Source: Phosphoribacter sp037045045
GTDB taxonomy: Bacteria; Actinomycetota; Actinomycetes; Actinomycetales; Dermatophilaceae
Reading direction: 5' to 3'
Length of the DNA stretch: 64,000 nucleotides
NCBI GenBank assembly: GCA_037045045.1
Contig: JBAOHL010000001.1
Span: forward strand, 106,643-170,642
A model generated the notes under the pieces. The model searched no databases. It was not told the origin of the DNA and saw only the letters and a program-made list of their open reading frames with translations. Shown here piece by piece: positions 17,449 to 26,700 of the stretch. Both the position numbers and the translations under genes were made by a program. Numbering within the stretch: position 1 is the first letter of the stretch; each line of letters starts with the position of its first letter.

Positions 17449-18360
17449 TCAGAAGTGCGCGAAGGCCGCGACGATCCGGATGACCCCGGGGCCGATGATC
17501 ACAACGAACAACGCCGGGAAGATGCACAGCACGAGCGGGAAGACGATCTTCACGGTGACCTTCTGGGCCCGCTCCTCGGCCCGCTGACGCCGTGCCGTCC
17601 GCATCGTCGAGGCCTGCTCCCGCACCACGCCGGCGATGGGCAGACCGAGCCGGTCGCTCTGGGTGAGGGCGGTGACGAACGACTTCATCTCGTGCAGTGG
17701 CAGCCGCTCGCTCATGGCGGCGAACGCCTCGGCCCGGGGTCGTCCGATCTGGATCTCGGCGAGAACCCGGCGGAACTCCGCGGCAACGGGCCCTTGGAAC
17801 GTGCGGGCGATGTGGGCCAGCGACGCGTCGAAGGCCTGTCCGGCCGAGACGCAGATGGACAGCAAGTCCATCGCCTCGGCGAGATCGCGCGACGCCTGGT
17901 CCTGGCGGCGCAGCGAGACGTTGTACACGGCAAGGTCCGGCGCGTAGAGGCCGACGGCGCCGGCCAGCACGGCGACGGCGAGACCGCGCAGGTTCGGGCC
18001 CAGCAGCAACACCGGAAGCACGACGCCGACGGCCAGACCGATCCCCTTGGTGGTCATGATGCCTTCGGCCGACCATCCCGCCGGGTTGCCGGCCCGGTCG
18101 AGGGCCCCCGCCAGTCGCGCCGAGGTTCCCCTGGGTGACAGGCGCTCGGCGAGGCGGCGGGCCAGGCCAACCAGGGGGGTGAGGTAGCGGTCCCGGGTGG
18201 ACAACTCGCGTCGCACGATCGAGCGGGAGTCGACGCTCTGCTCCAGCAGCATCAACGACCGGGCCACCCCACCGACGGGACCCGACCGAGGGCTCATGCC
18301 GACGACGAGGACGGTGACGGCGAGCAAGATGATCGCCAACCCGAAGATCAACAAGACCAT
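17449..18360 (-). CDS. tadC: Tad pilus assembly inner-membrane protein TadC
   Basis: 303-residue type II secretion F-domain protein. A membrane helix at the very N-terminus is followed by two more helices near residues 115-145. The T2SSF domain is next (DLAEAMDLLSICVSAGQAFDASLAHIARTFQGPVAAEFRRVLAEIQIG...), and there is a final pair of helices. It forms the platform of the Tad pilus with TadB. The ATG lies one base after the stop of the VWA-TadB gene. It is the last gene of the minus-strand tad operon. Confidence 0.85.
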   Translation of the reverse strand: MVLLIFGLAIILLAVTVLVVGMSPRSGPVGGVARSLMLLEQSVDSRSIVRRELSTRDRYLTPLVGLARRLAERLSPRGTSARLAGALDRAGNPAGWSAEGIMTTKGIGLAVGVVLPVLLLGPNLRGLAVAVLAGAVGLYAPDLAVYNVSLRRQDQASRDLAEAMDLLSICVSAGQAFDASLAHIARTFQGPVAAEFRRVLAEIQIGRPRAEAFAAMSERLPLHEMKSFVTALTQSDRLGLPIAGVVREQASTMRTARRQRAEERAQKVTVKIVFPLVLCIFPALFVVIIGPGVIRIVAAFAHF

Positions 18361-18361
18361 G

Positions 18362-20350
18362 TCAGACCTCGATCCGGACGATGCGGCGCATCCACAAGAC
18401 GCCGACGACGAGCAAAAGGACGGCGCTTGCGCTCATGACGAGGCCGATCAAGCTCCGCCACAAGAGGCTGATGTAGCCGTAGTTGACGACCATCATGTAG
18501 AGGGCGACGAGGATCGGAAGCACGATGAGGATGGCCGCGGACAAGCGCCCCTCCGCGGACAGCGTCCGCACTTGCCGCTGGACGGCGTCCCGCTCCCGCA
18601 GGGTGCCGGCAGTCGTCCGCAACGTGTCGGCCAGCGCGCCGCCCACCTCGCGTTGGACGCGGATCGCGGTGACCGTCCACGCCAGGGCGGTGCTGCCCAT
18701 CCGGGTCGCTACGTGATCCAGCGCGTCGGAGATGTCGATGCCGATCCGCGTCTCCGCGAGGGCGCGCGAGAACTCGGCGGCGGCCGGTTCGGCGGCGTCT
18801 CGCGCGACGCCCTCGATGGCGGCCGGCAGCCCGAAACCGCTGGCCAGGCTGGTGGCGACGAGACTGAGCAAATCGGGGAGCAGCCGGTCGAACTTCGCGG
18901 CCCGCCGCCCCGCGGCGAACGTCAGCGCGAACCACGGCGCGCACAGACCGACCAGCGCGCCGACAACGATCCCGAAGGCAGGCATCGATCCGACCAACAC
19001 GCCGCCGAGCATTCCGGCGACGCCGGTGCTCAAGATGGTGAGGACGAGCCACTCGCCCGGGCGCAGCACCCAGCCGGCCCGGTCGAGCAGCAGCACGAGC
19101 CGGGGGGTTGCCGACCCCCTGGCCATGGCCCGGTCGCCGAATGCGGTGAGCGCTTCGGAGATCGCGGCCCTGGACATGGTGGCCGAGGGTGTGCCCTCGG
19201 CCACTACCCCGGGGGCGTACTGGGTCAGCGACGACACTCGAGATTCGCGGCGGGACGCCAATGACGGCGCTACCGAGGCGAAGACGAGGGAGCCCAGGGC
19301 AAGGGCGATGAGCAGGGCGCCCGCAACCGGTATCGCGAGGGAGGTCCACCGGATGGCCGGCAGATCGGCCACCGCGGCCGGGACGGCCTGGGCTCGGGGC
19401 TCGGCGTGGGCAGTCGGGGCAGGTGTGGGCACGGGCGCGACCGGCGCCGTCAGTTGCCCGTCGACGGCGAAGGGAGCGCCACCCGCCACCCCACGCACGG
19501 AGACCCGGTGACCCCCGGACAGGGGGGTGGGCACGACGATGTCGAACTGGACTTGGCTCTCCAGCGCCTTGGCCGCGCCCTGGAAGGCCGTGACGACCGC
19601 AGCCGAGTCGTAGGCGCTGACGAGTGCGCTGCCAGGCCCGGAGGCGAGGGCCGTCAACGCGTCCGCCGCGTCGGCGTCGTCCGTCCTGAACTTGACGACG
19701 GTAGTCCGCACGCCCGCGGCGAGCAGGGCGGACACTGCCTGGGTCCGGGCCTGCACCCGATCTGTGCTCATGGTGTCGGCGCCGTCGCTGAGCAGGACCA
19801 TGCTGCGGTCGTTGGCCGGACCGGTGGTCAGCGGCACGATGGCCGCCTGCACCGCGGCATACAGACTCGTGTCTCCCGACGAGGCGAGGCCCGCGACGGT
19901 ACGGGCCACCGCGTCGTGGTCAGTGGTGGGCTGCAGGTCGACGCCGGCCGTCGAGGCGAACGACACGACCCCGACCTGGACGTCGGCAGGGACGGTGGCC
20001 AGGTAGTCCCGGACCGCCGCTCGGACGGTGGTCATGCCGGTCCGGCCCATCGACCCGCTCGTGTCGATGACGAGCATGGCGCGGCGATTCACGGCGGGTG
20101 CTTGGGTCACGGTCACCGGGTACGACGTGCCGTCGACGGTGGCGGTCAGGGTGCCCGGGTCGACGGCAGCCGGAGTCACGCTGCGGACCGTGAGCGAGCC
20201 CGTGACGTGTCCGTTCGCCGTCTGCAGGCTGCCCATCGAGACGACCGGCGCGGGGTCGGCGGCGGCCGGGCCGGCACCGAGCGCTGCGGTCACCGCGACC
20301 CCGAGGCCGACCGCGAGTGCCAGCCGGCGCAGTCGGGAGGAGGCGGTCAC
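18362..20350 (-). CDS. VWA domain - TadB fusion protein
   Basis: 662 residues. A signal peptide (about 1-31) precedes a von Willebrand A domain with an intact MIDAS start DTSGS (96-100), followed by LSDGADT. After a Pro/Ala linker (about 300-335) and a membrane helix (about 337-358) comes a complete TadB-type T2SSF domain (LLPDLLSLVATSLASGFGLPAAIEGV..., AALAETR-like helices, C-terminal membrane pair). The pilus platform is thus tethered to an exported adhesion-like domain. TadB normally has no such domain and is about 300 residues. The start is GTG, overlapping the cpaF stop (GTGA). The reading frame is uninterrupted across both parts. Confidence 0.85.
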   Translation of the reverse strand: MTASSRLRRLALAVGLGVAVTAALGAGPAAADPAPVVSMGSLQTANGHVTGSLTVRSVTPAAVDPGTLTATVDGTSYPVTVTQAPAVNRRAMLVIDTSGSMGRTGMTTVRAAVRDYLATVPADVQVGVVSFASTAGVDLQPTTDHDAVARTVAGLASSGDTSLYAAVQAAIVPLTTGPANDRSMVLLSDGADTMSTDRVQARTQAVSALLAAGVRTTVVKFRTDDADAADALTALASGPGSALVSAYDSAAVVTAFQGAAKALESQVQFDIVVPTPLSGGHRVSVRGVAGGAPFAVDGQLTAPVAPVPTPAPTAHAEPRAQAVPAAVADLPAIRWTSLAIPVAGALLIALALGSLVFASVAPSLASRRESRVSSLTQYAPGVVAEGTPSATMSRAAISEALTAFGDRAMARGSATPRLVLLLDRAGWVLRPGEWLVLTILSTGVAGMLGGVLVGSMPAFGIVVGALVGLCAPWFALTFAAGRRAAKFDRLLPDLLSLVATSLASGFGLPAAIEGVARDAAEPAAAEFSRALAETRIGIDISDALDHVATRMGSTALAWTVTAIRVQREVGGALADTLRTTAGTLRERDAVQRQVRTLSAEGRLSAAILIVLPILVALYMMVVNYGYISLLWRSLIGLVMSASAVLLLVVGVLWMRRIVRIEV

Positions 20351-21723
20351 TGCAGGCCCCGGGCGAACATGGCGACCGGCAACTCGACCCCGAGATCCTG
20401 CAGGTCGCTGGTGAACCGGGGCCGGATGCCGGTCGGGCGCAACGTACCCCGGAACGTCCCGGAGTCGTCGCGGCCGGCGGAGAAGTCGAAGGCGAAGAGG
20501 TCCTGCAGGGTGATGACGTCGCTCTCGAGGCCGACGACCTCGGTGATGGCGACGACCCGGCGGGTCCCGTCCTTGAGGCGGGCCTGCTGGATGATGAGGT
20601 CCACCGCTCCGGCGACCTGCTCACGGATCGCCCGTACCGGCAGGTCGACGCCGGCCATGAGGACCATCGTCTCGAGCCGGGACAGGCTGTCCCGGGGGCT
20701 GTTCGCGTGGACCGTCGTCAACGAGCCGTCGTGACCGGTGTTCATCGCCTGGAGCATGTCCAAGGCGGCCCCGTCACGGACCTCGCCGACGATGATCCGG
20801 TCGGGGCGCATGCGCAGGGCGTTGCGGACCAGGTCGCGGATGGGGATCTCGCCGCGGCCCTCGATGTTGGCCGCGCGGGACTCCAGGCGGATGACGTGGC
20901 GTTGACGCAGCTGCAGTTCGGCGGCGTCTTCGATGGTGATGATCCGCTCGTCGGCGGGCAGGAACGAGCTGAGGACGTTGAGCGTCGTCGTCTTGCCCGA
21001 GCCCGTGCCACCCGAGATGACGATGTTGCGCCGTCCCCGGACGCAGGCGGACAGGAAGTCCCGCACCGCGGGCGTCAACGTCCCGAAGGTCACCAGGTCG
21101 TGGTCGGTCAACGGATCGGCGGCGAACTTGCGGATCGTGAGGATCGAGCCGTCGAGAGCCACGGGAGGCAGGACCGCGTTGACCCGCGAGCCGTCGGGCA
21201 GTCGAGCGTCGACCATGGGGCTGGACTCGTCGACTCGGCGCCCGACTCGGGCGACGATCTTGCCGATGGTGCGGCGCAGGTCGGCCTCGTCGGTAAACCT
21301 GGCGTCGGCGGCGTGGATCTTGCCGTCGCGCTCGACGTAGATCTCCGACGGTCCGTTGACCATGATCTCGGTGACTTCGGGGTCGCGCAGGAACGGCTCC
21401 AAGGGGCCGTGGCCGAGGACGTTGTCGGACACCTGCTGGGCGATACGCGTGCGGTCCGATTGGGACAGCGGCGTCTGCTCCCGGTCGAGGACCTGCTTGA
21501 GGGTCGTGCGGACCTGGCCGGCCAGCTCGATGTCGGTGAGGTCGGGGTCGTGCAGGCGCGGACCGAGGGCGTCGACGAGCCCCTGGTGGACGCGCTCGAC
21601 GACGGGGCGCAGGGGGTCCTCGGCGTGGCCGTGCCCGCGCGGGCGAACCAACGGGGTGACCCCGGCGCTCGGACCGTGTTGTGCCTGCCGGGCGCGGTCG
21701 AGGCGTTCGGCGAGGTTGCTCAT
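20347..21723 (-). CDS. cpaF: Tad pilus ATPase CpaF/TadA
   Basis: 458-residue secretion ATPase that powers Flp pilus assembly. Walker A is GGTGSGKTT (about 238-246). The Asp box/Walker B region is ERIITIEDAAELQL, and the arginine-rich LRMRPDRIIVGEVRDGAALDMLQAMNTGHDGSLTTVHANSP segment is diagnostic for the CpaF branch. The start at 21723 overlaps the tadZ stop (ATGA). Its own stop overlaps the start of the VWA-TadB gene, so the pilus motor genes are tightly coupled. Confidence 0.95.
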   Translation of the reverse strand: MSNLAERLDRARQAQHGPSAGVTPLVRPRGHGHAEDPLRPVVERVHQGLVDALGPRLHDPDLTDIELAGQVRTTLKQVLDREQTPLSQSDRTRIAQQVSDNVLGHGPLEPFLRDPEVTEIMVNGPSEIYVERDGKIHAADARFTDEADLRRTIGKIVARVGRRVDESSPMVDARLPDGSRVNAVLPPVALDGSILTIRKFAADPLTDHDLVTFGTLTPAVRDFLSACVRGRRNIVISGGTGSGKTTTLNVLSSFLPADERIITIEDAAELQLRQRHVIRLESRAANIEGRGEIPIRDLVRNALRMRPDRIIVGEVRDGAALDMLQAMNTGHDGSLTTVHANSPRDSLSRLETMVLMAGVDLPVRAIREQVAGAVDLIIQQARLKDGTRRVVAITEVVGLESDVITLQDLFAFDFSAGRDDSGTFRGTLRPTGIRPRFTSDLQDLGVELPVAMFARGLQ

Positions 21724-22889
21724 CGCCGACCCCACAGCACGCCGCGGCGCTTGGCGGGGGCGGCGATGTCGGCGCCGAAGCGCGCCCGCACCTGGTGGTC
21801 GACCAGTTCGCGCATCGCCATGGACACCGGGGTGTGTGGCTCGTCGAGGACGATCGGGACGCCGCGGTTGACCGCTGCGGAGACCCCGAGGCTGTTGGGG
21901 ACGCTGGCGGCGATGGTCTCCCGCAGGGCCAATTCGACCTCCTTGGGGCCGAGACCGACCTTCGTGTCGGCACGGTTGAGGACGACCACGCGGGACTCCT
22001 TGCTCGCTCCGAGAGCGTCGAGGGTGTTGATGGCGATGCGCAGGTTCTTCACTGCCGGGATGTCGAGCGTGGCGATGAGCAGCGACAGGTCAGTGCGGTC
22101 GAAGGCCGCGAGGACGTGCTCGGTGAACGCCGGCGGGGTGTCGACGACGACGAACTCGTACATGGTCTTCGCCACCCGGAGCAGCTCGGTGACGACGGCC
22201 GACGGGATTCGGTCCGCGTCCGCCGGGTCCAGCGGGGCCGTGACGACGTCGAGCCCCGAGGTCTCGTGTCGCGTCACCACCGAGGCGATCCCTTGCGGGT
22301 CGAGGTGTCCCGACATAGCGACGAGGTCGCTCATCGAGTGGGTCGGCGAGAGCTGCAGGCTGATGGCGACGTCGCCGAACATGAGGTCGAGGTCGACGAG
22401 CAGGGTGCGCGCGCCGGTCGAGGCGAGGTATGCCGCGCCGTTGGTCGCCAGCGTCGTCTTGCCGACTCCGCCCTTGGCGGAGAACACGGTGACGATGTGG
22501 CCCTCCGGCGTGGCTGCCTGGCCGGAGTGCCCGTCGATCTGGGCGGTGAGCTCCCGACTGCGGGTGACCGCCTCGGCGAGAGCCGTGTAGTCCTCGGCGG
22601 GGACGACCTCACGGATGCCGCTGCGCAGTGCGTCGCTGAGGCTGGGCACGTCGAGGCGGTGGCGCAGCAAGATGACGCCGACGGCAGGGTGCTCGACCCG
22701 GACGCGCTCGGCCAGTTCGCATGCCGAGGCGAGGTCGACGTCCGGGCCGACGACGACCAGCCTCTGGTTGCGGTCCTCGTCGAGGGCCCGGTCGATGCGC
22801 GGGCCGGCGGTCAGCTGGGTGACACGACCGCCGAGAGCGAAGCGGTAGCGCTCGGTGGCGTCGGGCGCGTGGTCCCAGAGGATGGTCAT
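21720..22889 (-). CDS. tadZ: TadZ/CpaE-like localisation ATPase
   Basis: 389 residues. A receiver-like N-terminal domain (about 1-120) precedes a MinD/ParA-type ATPase with the deviant Walker A AKGGVGKTTL (138-147) and VDLDLMFGD. TadZ proteins position the Tad machine at the cell pole or another site. The ATG overlaps the cpaB stop by four bases. The end runs into cpaF. Confidence 0.9.
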   Translation of the reverse strand: MTILWDHAPDATERYRFALGGRVTQLTAGPRIDRALDEDRNQRLVVVGPDVDLASACELAERVRVEHPAVGVILLRHRLDVPSLSDALRSGIREVVPAEDYTALAEAVTRSRELTAQIDGHSGQAATPEGHIVTVFSAKGGVGKTTLATNGAAYLASTGARTLLVDLDLMFGDVAISLQLSPTHSMSDLVAMSGHLDPQGIASVVTRHETSGLDVVTAPLDPADADRIPSAVVTELLRVAKTMYEFVVVDTPPAFTEHVLAAFDRTDLSLLIATLDIPAVKNLRIAINTLDALGASKESRVVVLNRADTKVGLGPKEVELALRETIAASVPNSLGVSAAVNRGVPIVLDEPHTPVSMAMRELVDHQVRARFGADIAAPAKRRGVLWGRR

Positions 22890-23686
22890 GGCAGCACCAG
22901 GTTGAAGAGGTTGACGTCGTTGACCGAGGTCTGCGGGTCGAGCTTGACGTCCGAGCCGCGCAGCGCGGCATACAACGTGCCGGTGTTGATCCCGTGAACG
23001 AGGCGGGTGGACTCCTGCGGCGTCACGGCAACGGTGACGAGGAAGCTCGCGACGTTGCTCTGTTGGGCGCCCGACTTCGCCGCCGCGTCACCGGTCGGGC
23101 TCGCGACCGGCGCGGCGAGCGGAGTGTCGCCGACGCCGATGACGAGGACGTCGGCGAGCAGCAGGTTGGTCTGCTTGATGTCGTGGTCGTTGATGATCTT
23201 GCTCTTCGGGTCGTCGCCGAGCGACTTGAGCGTGAAGGAGTCGTAGATCGCCAGGTGCGTGCCCGGCCGGACGAACGTGCCGACCCGGCCCGGGTCGGTG
23301 AGCTGCACGGACACGGCGAGCATCCCGGAGGGGATCTCGATGGCTTTGGAGCCGACCGGCGTCGTGCCGAAGCGTGACGTCATGAGGAACTCCCCGGGTT
23401 GGACGTCCGAGAGGGCGAGCAGGGCGCTGTTGTCTGCGTCGATCGCCGCCAGGGCCCCGGTTGGCAGGCCCTTGGTGGCCACGTCGGTCTCGGTGATGAG
23501 GCCGGTCCGCTGGGCGTCCTTGAGGCTGGTGCCCGAAGGGATGAGTTTGGCGGCGACGTAGGCACGGGTGGCGTTCTGGCCGGACAGTGCCCGCGCGTCG
23601 GCGCCGCGGGCATAGACCAGGACCATGGCGCCGCCAACGAGGGCCATGACGACCGCGGAGAGGATGGCGATGATGCGACGGTTCAC
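22886..23686 (-). CDS. cpaB: Flp pilus assembly protein CpaB
   Basis: 266 residues. An N-terminal membrane anchor (IIAILSAVVMALVGGAMVLVYA) precedes a SAF domain (AYVAAKLIPSGTSLKDAQ...) and the RcpC/CpaB C-terminal domain (GMLAVSVQLTDPGRVGTFVRPGTHLAIYDSF). It belongs to the periplasmic or extracytoplasmic part of the Tad machine. It sits between the tadG-like gene and tadZ in a single transcription direction. Confidence 0.85.
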   Translation of the reverse strand: MNRRIIAILSAVVMALVGGAMVLVYARGADARALSGQNATRAYVAAKLIPSGTSLKDAQRTGLITETDVATKGLPTGALAAIDADNSALLALSDVQPGEFLMTSRFGTTPVGSKAIEIPSGMLAVSVQLTDPGRVGTFVRPGTHLAIYDSFTLKSLGDDPKSKIINDHDIKQTNLLLADVLVIGVGDTPLAAPVASPTGDAAAKSGAQQSNVASFLVTVAVTPQESTRLVHGINTGTLYAALRGSDVKLDPQTSVNDVNLFNLVLP

Positions 23687-23713
23687 GGTGGTGAGTCCTT
23701 CTCTGGTTCTGGC

Positions 23714-25063
23714 TCAGCCGGCAGGCTGGACCGCGAGCAGTCCGTAGTTCGGCGTACCACCGGGCGGTGGGACGGTGATCGGGGCGTCCTCGACGACGTC
23801 CTGGGTGAACCACCCGAAGAGGCACCGGTTGGGGTTGCCGCAGAGGTACCCGCCGGGGGGGCGGATGCTCGCCTTGTTGTTGGGGTTGAGCCACCAGCCG
23901 CTGAGGTAGAACGCGGCGTAGCCCGAGATGTGGTAGTAGGTGTTGTTGCCCGAACCGCTGTTGCAGTTCGTGCTCGACGTGATCGTCACCGGGGCGCTGG
24001 TCATGCAGTCGAAGACCGGGATCATGACGGTCCGTCCCCAGAGCGGGCTGAGGTCGGCGGAGGAGCATTCGGCGTCGGCTCCGGTGTCGCCGTGTGCCCA
24101 TCCGGCGGACACCTGGGCCAGGCAGTTTGTCTGGGGGATGGTGTCGAGCCAGGCGAATCCACCGGGCGCCGTCCCTCCGGGCGAGCTGGTGTCGCAGGGG
24201 GTCGGGTTGCCCTTGGAGTACACGGCATGCTGGACGGACGCCGCCGGCCAGGGGCGAGTCGAGGCGGCGAGGTTGTCGTAGCCGGGCCAGGCGCCCTGGG
24301 GGCCGGGCGGATAGACGGCGGTCCCCGGGCCGGTGTAGTGAGTCTGGGACTTCCAGTCGCACTCGGAGATCACCAAGGGCAACACCTGGCTGGGCGCACC
24401 CGCAGGACCCCAGGCCGCCCGCGCGCAGGCGGACACCGAGGTCGGCCCGGCACCGACGAGGGCTTCGGCGAAGATGCTCGGGAGGATGGTGTTGTCGGCG
24501 GCGGTCGAGCGGGTGCGGGTGTACACCTCGACGTATTTCGTCGTCGCCCCCGAACCGGTCAGCCAGGTGGGCACGGGCGGGCACTCCTGCAATGCGGTGA
24601 CGGGCGCGTTGCCGGTGGCCGAGGGGCAGATCGGCAACCCGGCCGAGTTGGCACCCCGCGCGCACAGTCCGTTGGCGGTGCCGGCGCGGTGGGCGTCGAG
24701 TTGCTCGAGTCCGTCGGCGGCGTTGGCGTTGATGAGGGGGGTCAGGTCGGGGACAGCCGAAGCGACGGAGCACTTCGTGGGGTCGGTGGCGCAATCCTTG
24801 GCCAGGGCGAGGGAGGCTGCGTCGGCGCCGTTCTGCAGTTGCCGGCGCTCCCACATGATGTTGCCGACGTCGATGCTCAGGGCCAGCATCCCGATGATGA
24901 CCCCGCCGGCCAACAGGACGGCGACGATGCTGGCGACTGCGCCCCGCTCCGGGTCGGATCGGCGGAACGGCTGTAGGAGTCCCGCGCCGGGCACCCAGGT
25001 GCCGCGTGACGTCGGACGGGGCCGGCGGTGCCGACCGCGGTATGCCGGCTGGCGGATACTCAT
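23714..25063 (-). CDS. TadG-like pilus assembly protein
   Basis: 449 residues. An Arg-rich N-terminus is followed by the RGAVASIVAVLLAGGVIIGMLALSIDVGNIMWERRQLQNGADAA segment, the membrane-anchored TadG/pseudopilin-like start. A long Cys- and Gly-rich extracytoplasmic region follows with no recognised domain (at least 13 Cys, probably disulfides). The ATG overlaps the tadE stop (ATGA). In other Tad systems the TadG-like protein is a minor pseudopilin or wall anchor. The Cys-rich body is much less conserved than the N-terminus and could be the adhesive part. Confidence 0.75.
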   Translation of the reverse strand: MSIRQPAYRGRHRRPRPTSRGTWVPGAGLLQPFRRSDPERGAVASIVAVLLAGGVIIGMLALSIDVGNIMWERRQLQNGADAASLALAKDCATDPTKCSVASAVPDLTPLINANAADGLEQLDAHRAGTANGLCARGANSAGLPICPSATGNAPVTALQECPPVPTWLTGSGATTKYVEVYTRTRSTAADNTILPSIFAEALVGAGPTSVSACARAAWGPAGAPSQVLPLVISECDWKSQTHYTGPGTAVYPPGPQGAWPGYDNLAASTRPWPAASVQHAVYSKGNPTPCDTSSPGGTAPGGFAWLDTIPQTNCLAQVSAGWAHGDTGADAECSSADLSPLWGRTVMIPVFDCMTSAPVTITSSTNCNSGSGNNTYYHISGYAAFYLSGWWLNPNNKASIRPPGGYLCGNPNRCLFGWFTQDVVEDAPITVPPPGGTPNYGLLAVQPAG

Positions 25064-25455
25064 GTGGACGCGCACCTCATCACGGCGGTGGAGGACAGGG
25101 TCTCCGGCAGGGCATCGGAGGCGCCGAAGATTGCCATGACCGGTTGCAGGAGGATCCACTCGAAGTTCGAGCGGGTGGTGACGCTCGCGTTGCCCGAGCC
25201 TGGGCACAGTGTCGCGGTCGTCGTGACGGTGAGGCCCGGTGCGGCGGCCGCGGTGCGGGCCTGGATCTGCCCGAGGGTCATCGTGCTCACCGACGCGGCC
25301 CGGGCGCCTTCGCGGGCTGCATTGGTCAACGCGATTTCGGTGTAGAAGGCCCGCCCGTAGTCGACGATGCCAGCGATGACGAGCAACAACAGGGGCAAGA
25401 TGATCGCGAACTCGACAGCGGCGGCGCCGCGGTCACGCGGTCGGGGACGAGTCAT
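25060..25455 (-). CDS. tadE: TadE-like pseudopilin
   Basis: 131 residues. RPRDRGAAAVEFAIILPLLLLVIAGIVDYGRAFYTEIALTNAAREGAR is a textbook TadE N-terminus, with the prepilin-like cleavage region before AAAVEF. It is a minor pseudopilin of the Flp pilus. It lies downstream of flp, separated by a strong hairpin. Confidence 0.9.
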   Translation of the reverse strand: MTRPRPRDRGAAAVEFAIILPLLLLVIAGIVDYGRAFYTEIALTNAAREGARAASVSTMTLGQIQARTAAAAPGLTVTTTATLCPGSGNASVTTRSNFEWILLQPVMAIFGASDALPETLSSTAVMRCAST

Positions 25456-25491
25456 CGACGGCTCCGTGTTGATGTGGCGGGAAGGTGGTTC

Positions 25492-25526
25492 GGTCGTGAC
25501 CCCGCCCCGGGGGCGGGGTCACGACC
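25492..25526 (-). terminator. Perfect 17-bp hairpin between flp and tadE
   Basis: GGTCGTGACCCCGCCCC, one base, then its exact complement. It follows the flp stop and precedes the rest of the operon, so it probably stops or slows most transcripts, giving much pilin and little machinery. It could also stabilise the flp mRNA 3' end. Confidence 0.75.
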
Positions 25527-25542
25527 GACGGGTGCGCTGCGA

Positions 25543-25731
25543 TCAGGGGGCAGCCGGGAGCTGGTTGCTGACGTTGGTGAACGCGGCGAGGACCTGACGG
25601 CCGATCGTGAAGACGATGGCGACGAGGACGGCGATGATCGCGGCGACCATGACGCCGTATTCCACGGCGGTCGCACCCTTCTCCCGGGTGTTCTGCAGGA
25701 CGAAGAGCTTCGCGGCCAGACGAGCGGTCAT
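25543..25731 (-). CDS. flp: Flp-family type IVb major pilin
   Basis: 62 residues. KGATAVEYGVMVAAIIAVLVAIVFTIG is the Flp pilin signature: cleavage after Gly, Glu at +5 and Tyr at +6 of the mature pilin. A strong AAAGGA site lies upstream of the ATG. First gene of the minus-strand pilus operon. Confidence 0.95.
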   Translation of the reverse strand: MTARLAAKLFVLQNTREKGATAVEYGVMVAAIIAVLVAIVFTIGRQVLAAFTNVSNQLPAAP

Positions 25732-25934
25732 GATGGTGATTTCCTTTGTCTCGGAGTGTCCCGGGGCTTCCGGTCCTGTCGATTAAGACTGGTCACCCGG
25801 GGTTTCACTACAGAGTTAGTTGAAACCGTGAGGACTCTGTGAGGTCGGCCGTTAACGGGCCCGCATGGACCTGGAGTAGCGCGACGAGTGGGCTAGCCTG
25901 TGCGGCAACGCAGTTCACTGATCGAGGAGTCGCC
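25732..25934. promoter_or_regulatory. Divergent promoter region of flp and the prepilin peptidase gene
   Basis: Two overlapping inverted repeats lie between the divergent pilus genes: GGTTTCA (25801-25807) with TGAAACC (25821-25827), and CAGAGT (25811-25816) with ACTCTG (about 25834-25839). Such AT-richer palindromes are rare in this window and look like regulator-binding sites. TAGCCT near 25894 may be the -10 of the peptidase gene. Confidence 0.5.
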
Positions 25935-26588
25935 GTGCGAGACCCTGTGGTGCTCGGTGTGGTGCTCCTGGTCGGGCTCGCGGTCGGGTGGCTGTTGCGC
26001 GGGCGGCTCGCTCGACGCGCCTATCGACTCGCCGACGAGGCGCCGTTGCCCGGGCCGCGCACGTGGTGGATCGTCCCGGTGACCGCCCTCGGAGGCATGG
26101 CGATGTGGTGGTCGCTGGCCCCGCGGCAGTCGGTCGTGACGAGCTCGACGTATCTCGTCTGCGGCTGGGTCATGGTTGTCCTGGCCGCCATCGACCTCGA
26201 CGTCCACCGTCTCCCGGACGCCATCCAGCTGCCGGCCTACCCCGTCCTGCTCGCCCTGCTGGCCGTCGCGTCGGCCGCGGGCGGGACTTGGGGCTCACTC
26301 GGCCGAGCGGCGCTCGGCGGGCCCGCGCTCCTCGCGTTCTTCCTCGTCCTGGCGCTCGTCGGGGCGGGGATGGGGCTGGGGGACGTCAAGCTCGCCGGCC
26401 TGCTCGGGCTGCTGCTCGGGTGGCTGAGCTGGGCCCACGTCCTCGTCGGAGCGGTCGCCGGGATCCTACTCGGCGGCATCGTCGGGGCGGTGTTGCTGGC
26501 CACCCGCACAGCCGGGCGCAGCTCGGAGTTCGCGTATGGTCCGCCCCTGCTCGCCGGTGCCGCCCTCGCCATCGTCGCGCTCGGGTGA
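25935..26588 (+). CDS. Prepilin peptidase (A24 family, TadV/CpaA type)
   Basis: 217 residues with about six membrane helices. The two catalytic Asp motifs are visible: AAIDLDVHRLPDAIQLP and GAGMGLGDVKLAGLLG (GxGD type). The N-terminal methylation domain of long PilD proteins is absent, as expected for the Tad branch. GTG 25935 has GAGGAG five bases upstream. It processes Flp and the TadE/G-like pseudopilins encoded divergently next to it. Confidence 0.9.
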   Translation: MRDPVVLGVVLLVGLAVGWLLRGRLARRAYRLADEAPLPGPRTWWIVPVTALGGMAMWWSLAPRQSVVTSSTYLVCGWVMVVLAAIDLDVHRLPDAIQLPAYPVLLALLAVASAAGGTWGSLGRAALGGPALLAFFLVLALVGAGMGLGDVKLAGLLGLLLGWLSWAHVLVGAVAGILLGGIVGAVLLATRTAGRSSEFAYGPPLLAGAALAIVALG

Positions 26589-26700
26589 CCTCGCCAGCGG
26601 GCCCGGTCGCGACGGCGGGGGCATCGGTGCGCGTCGTCGGTGGGCCCTTGGCCGCTCGGTAGACTAGGCGGGTTCGTCTGTCCGCGCCCGGGAGCCTGTC

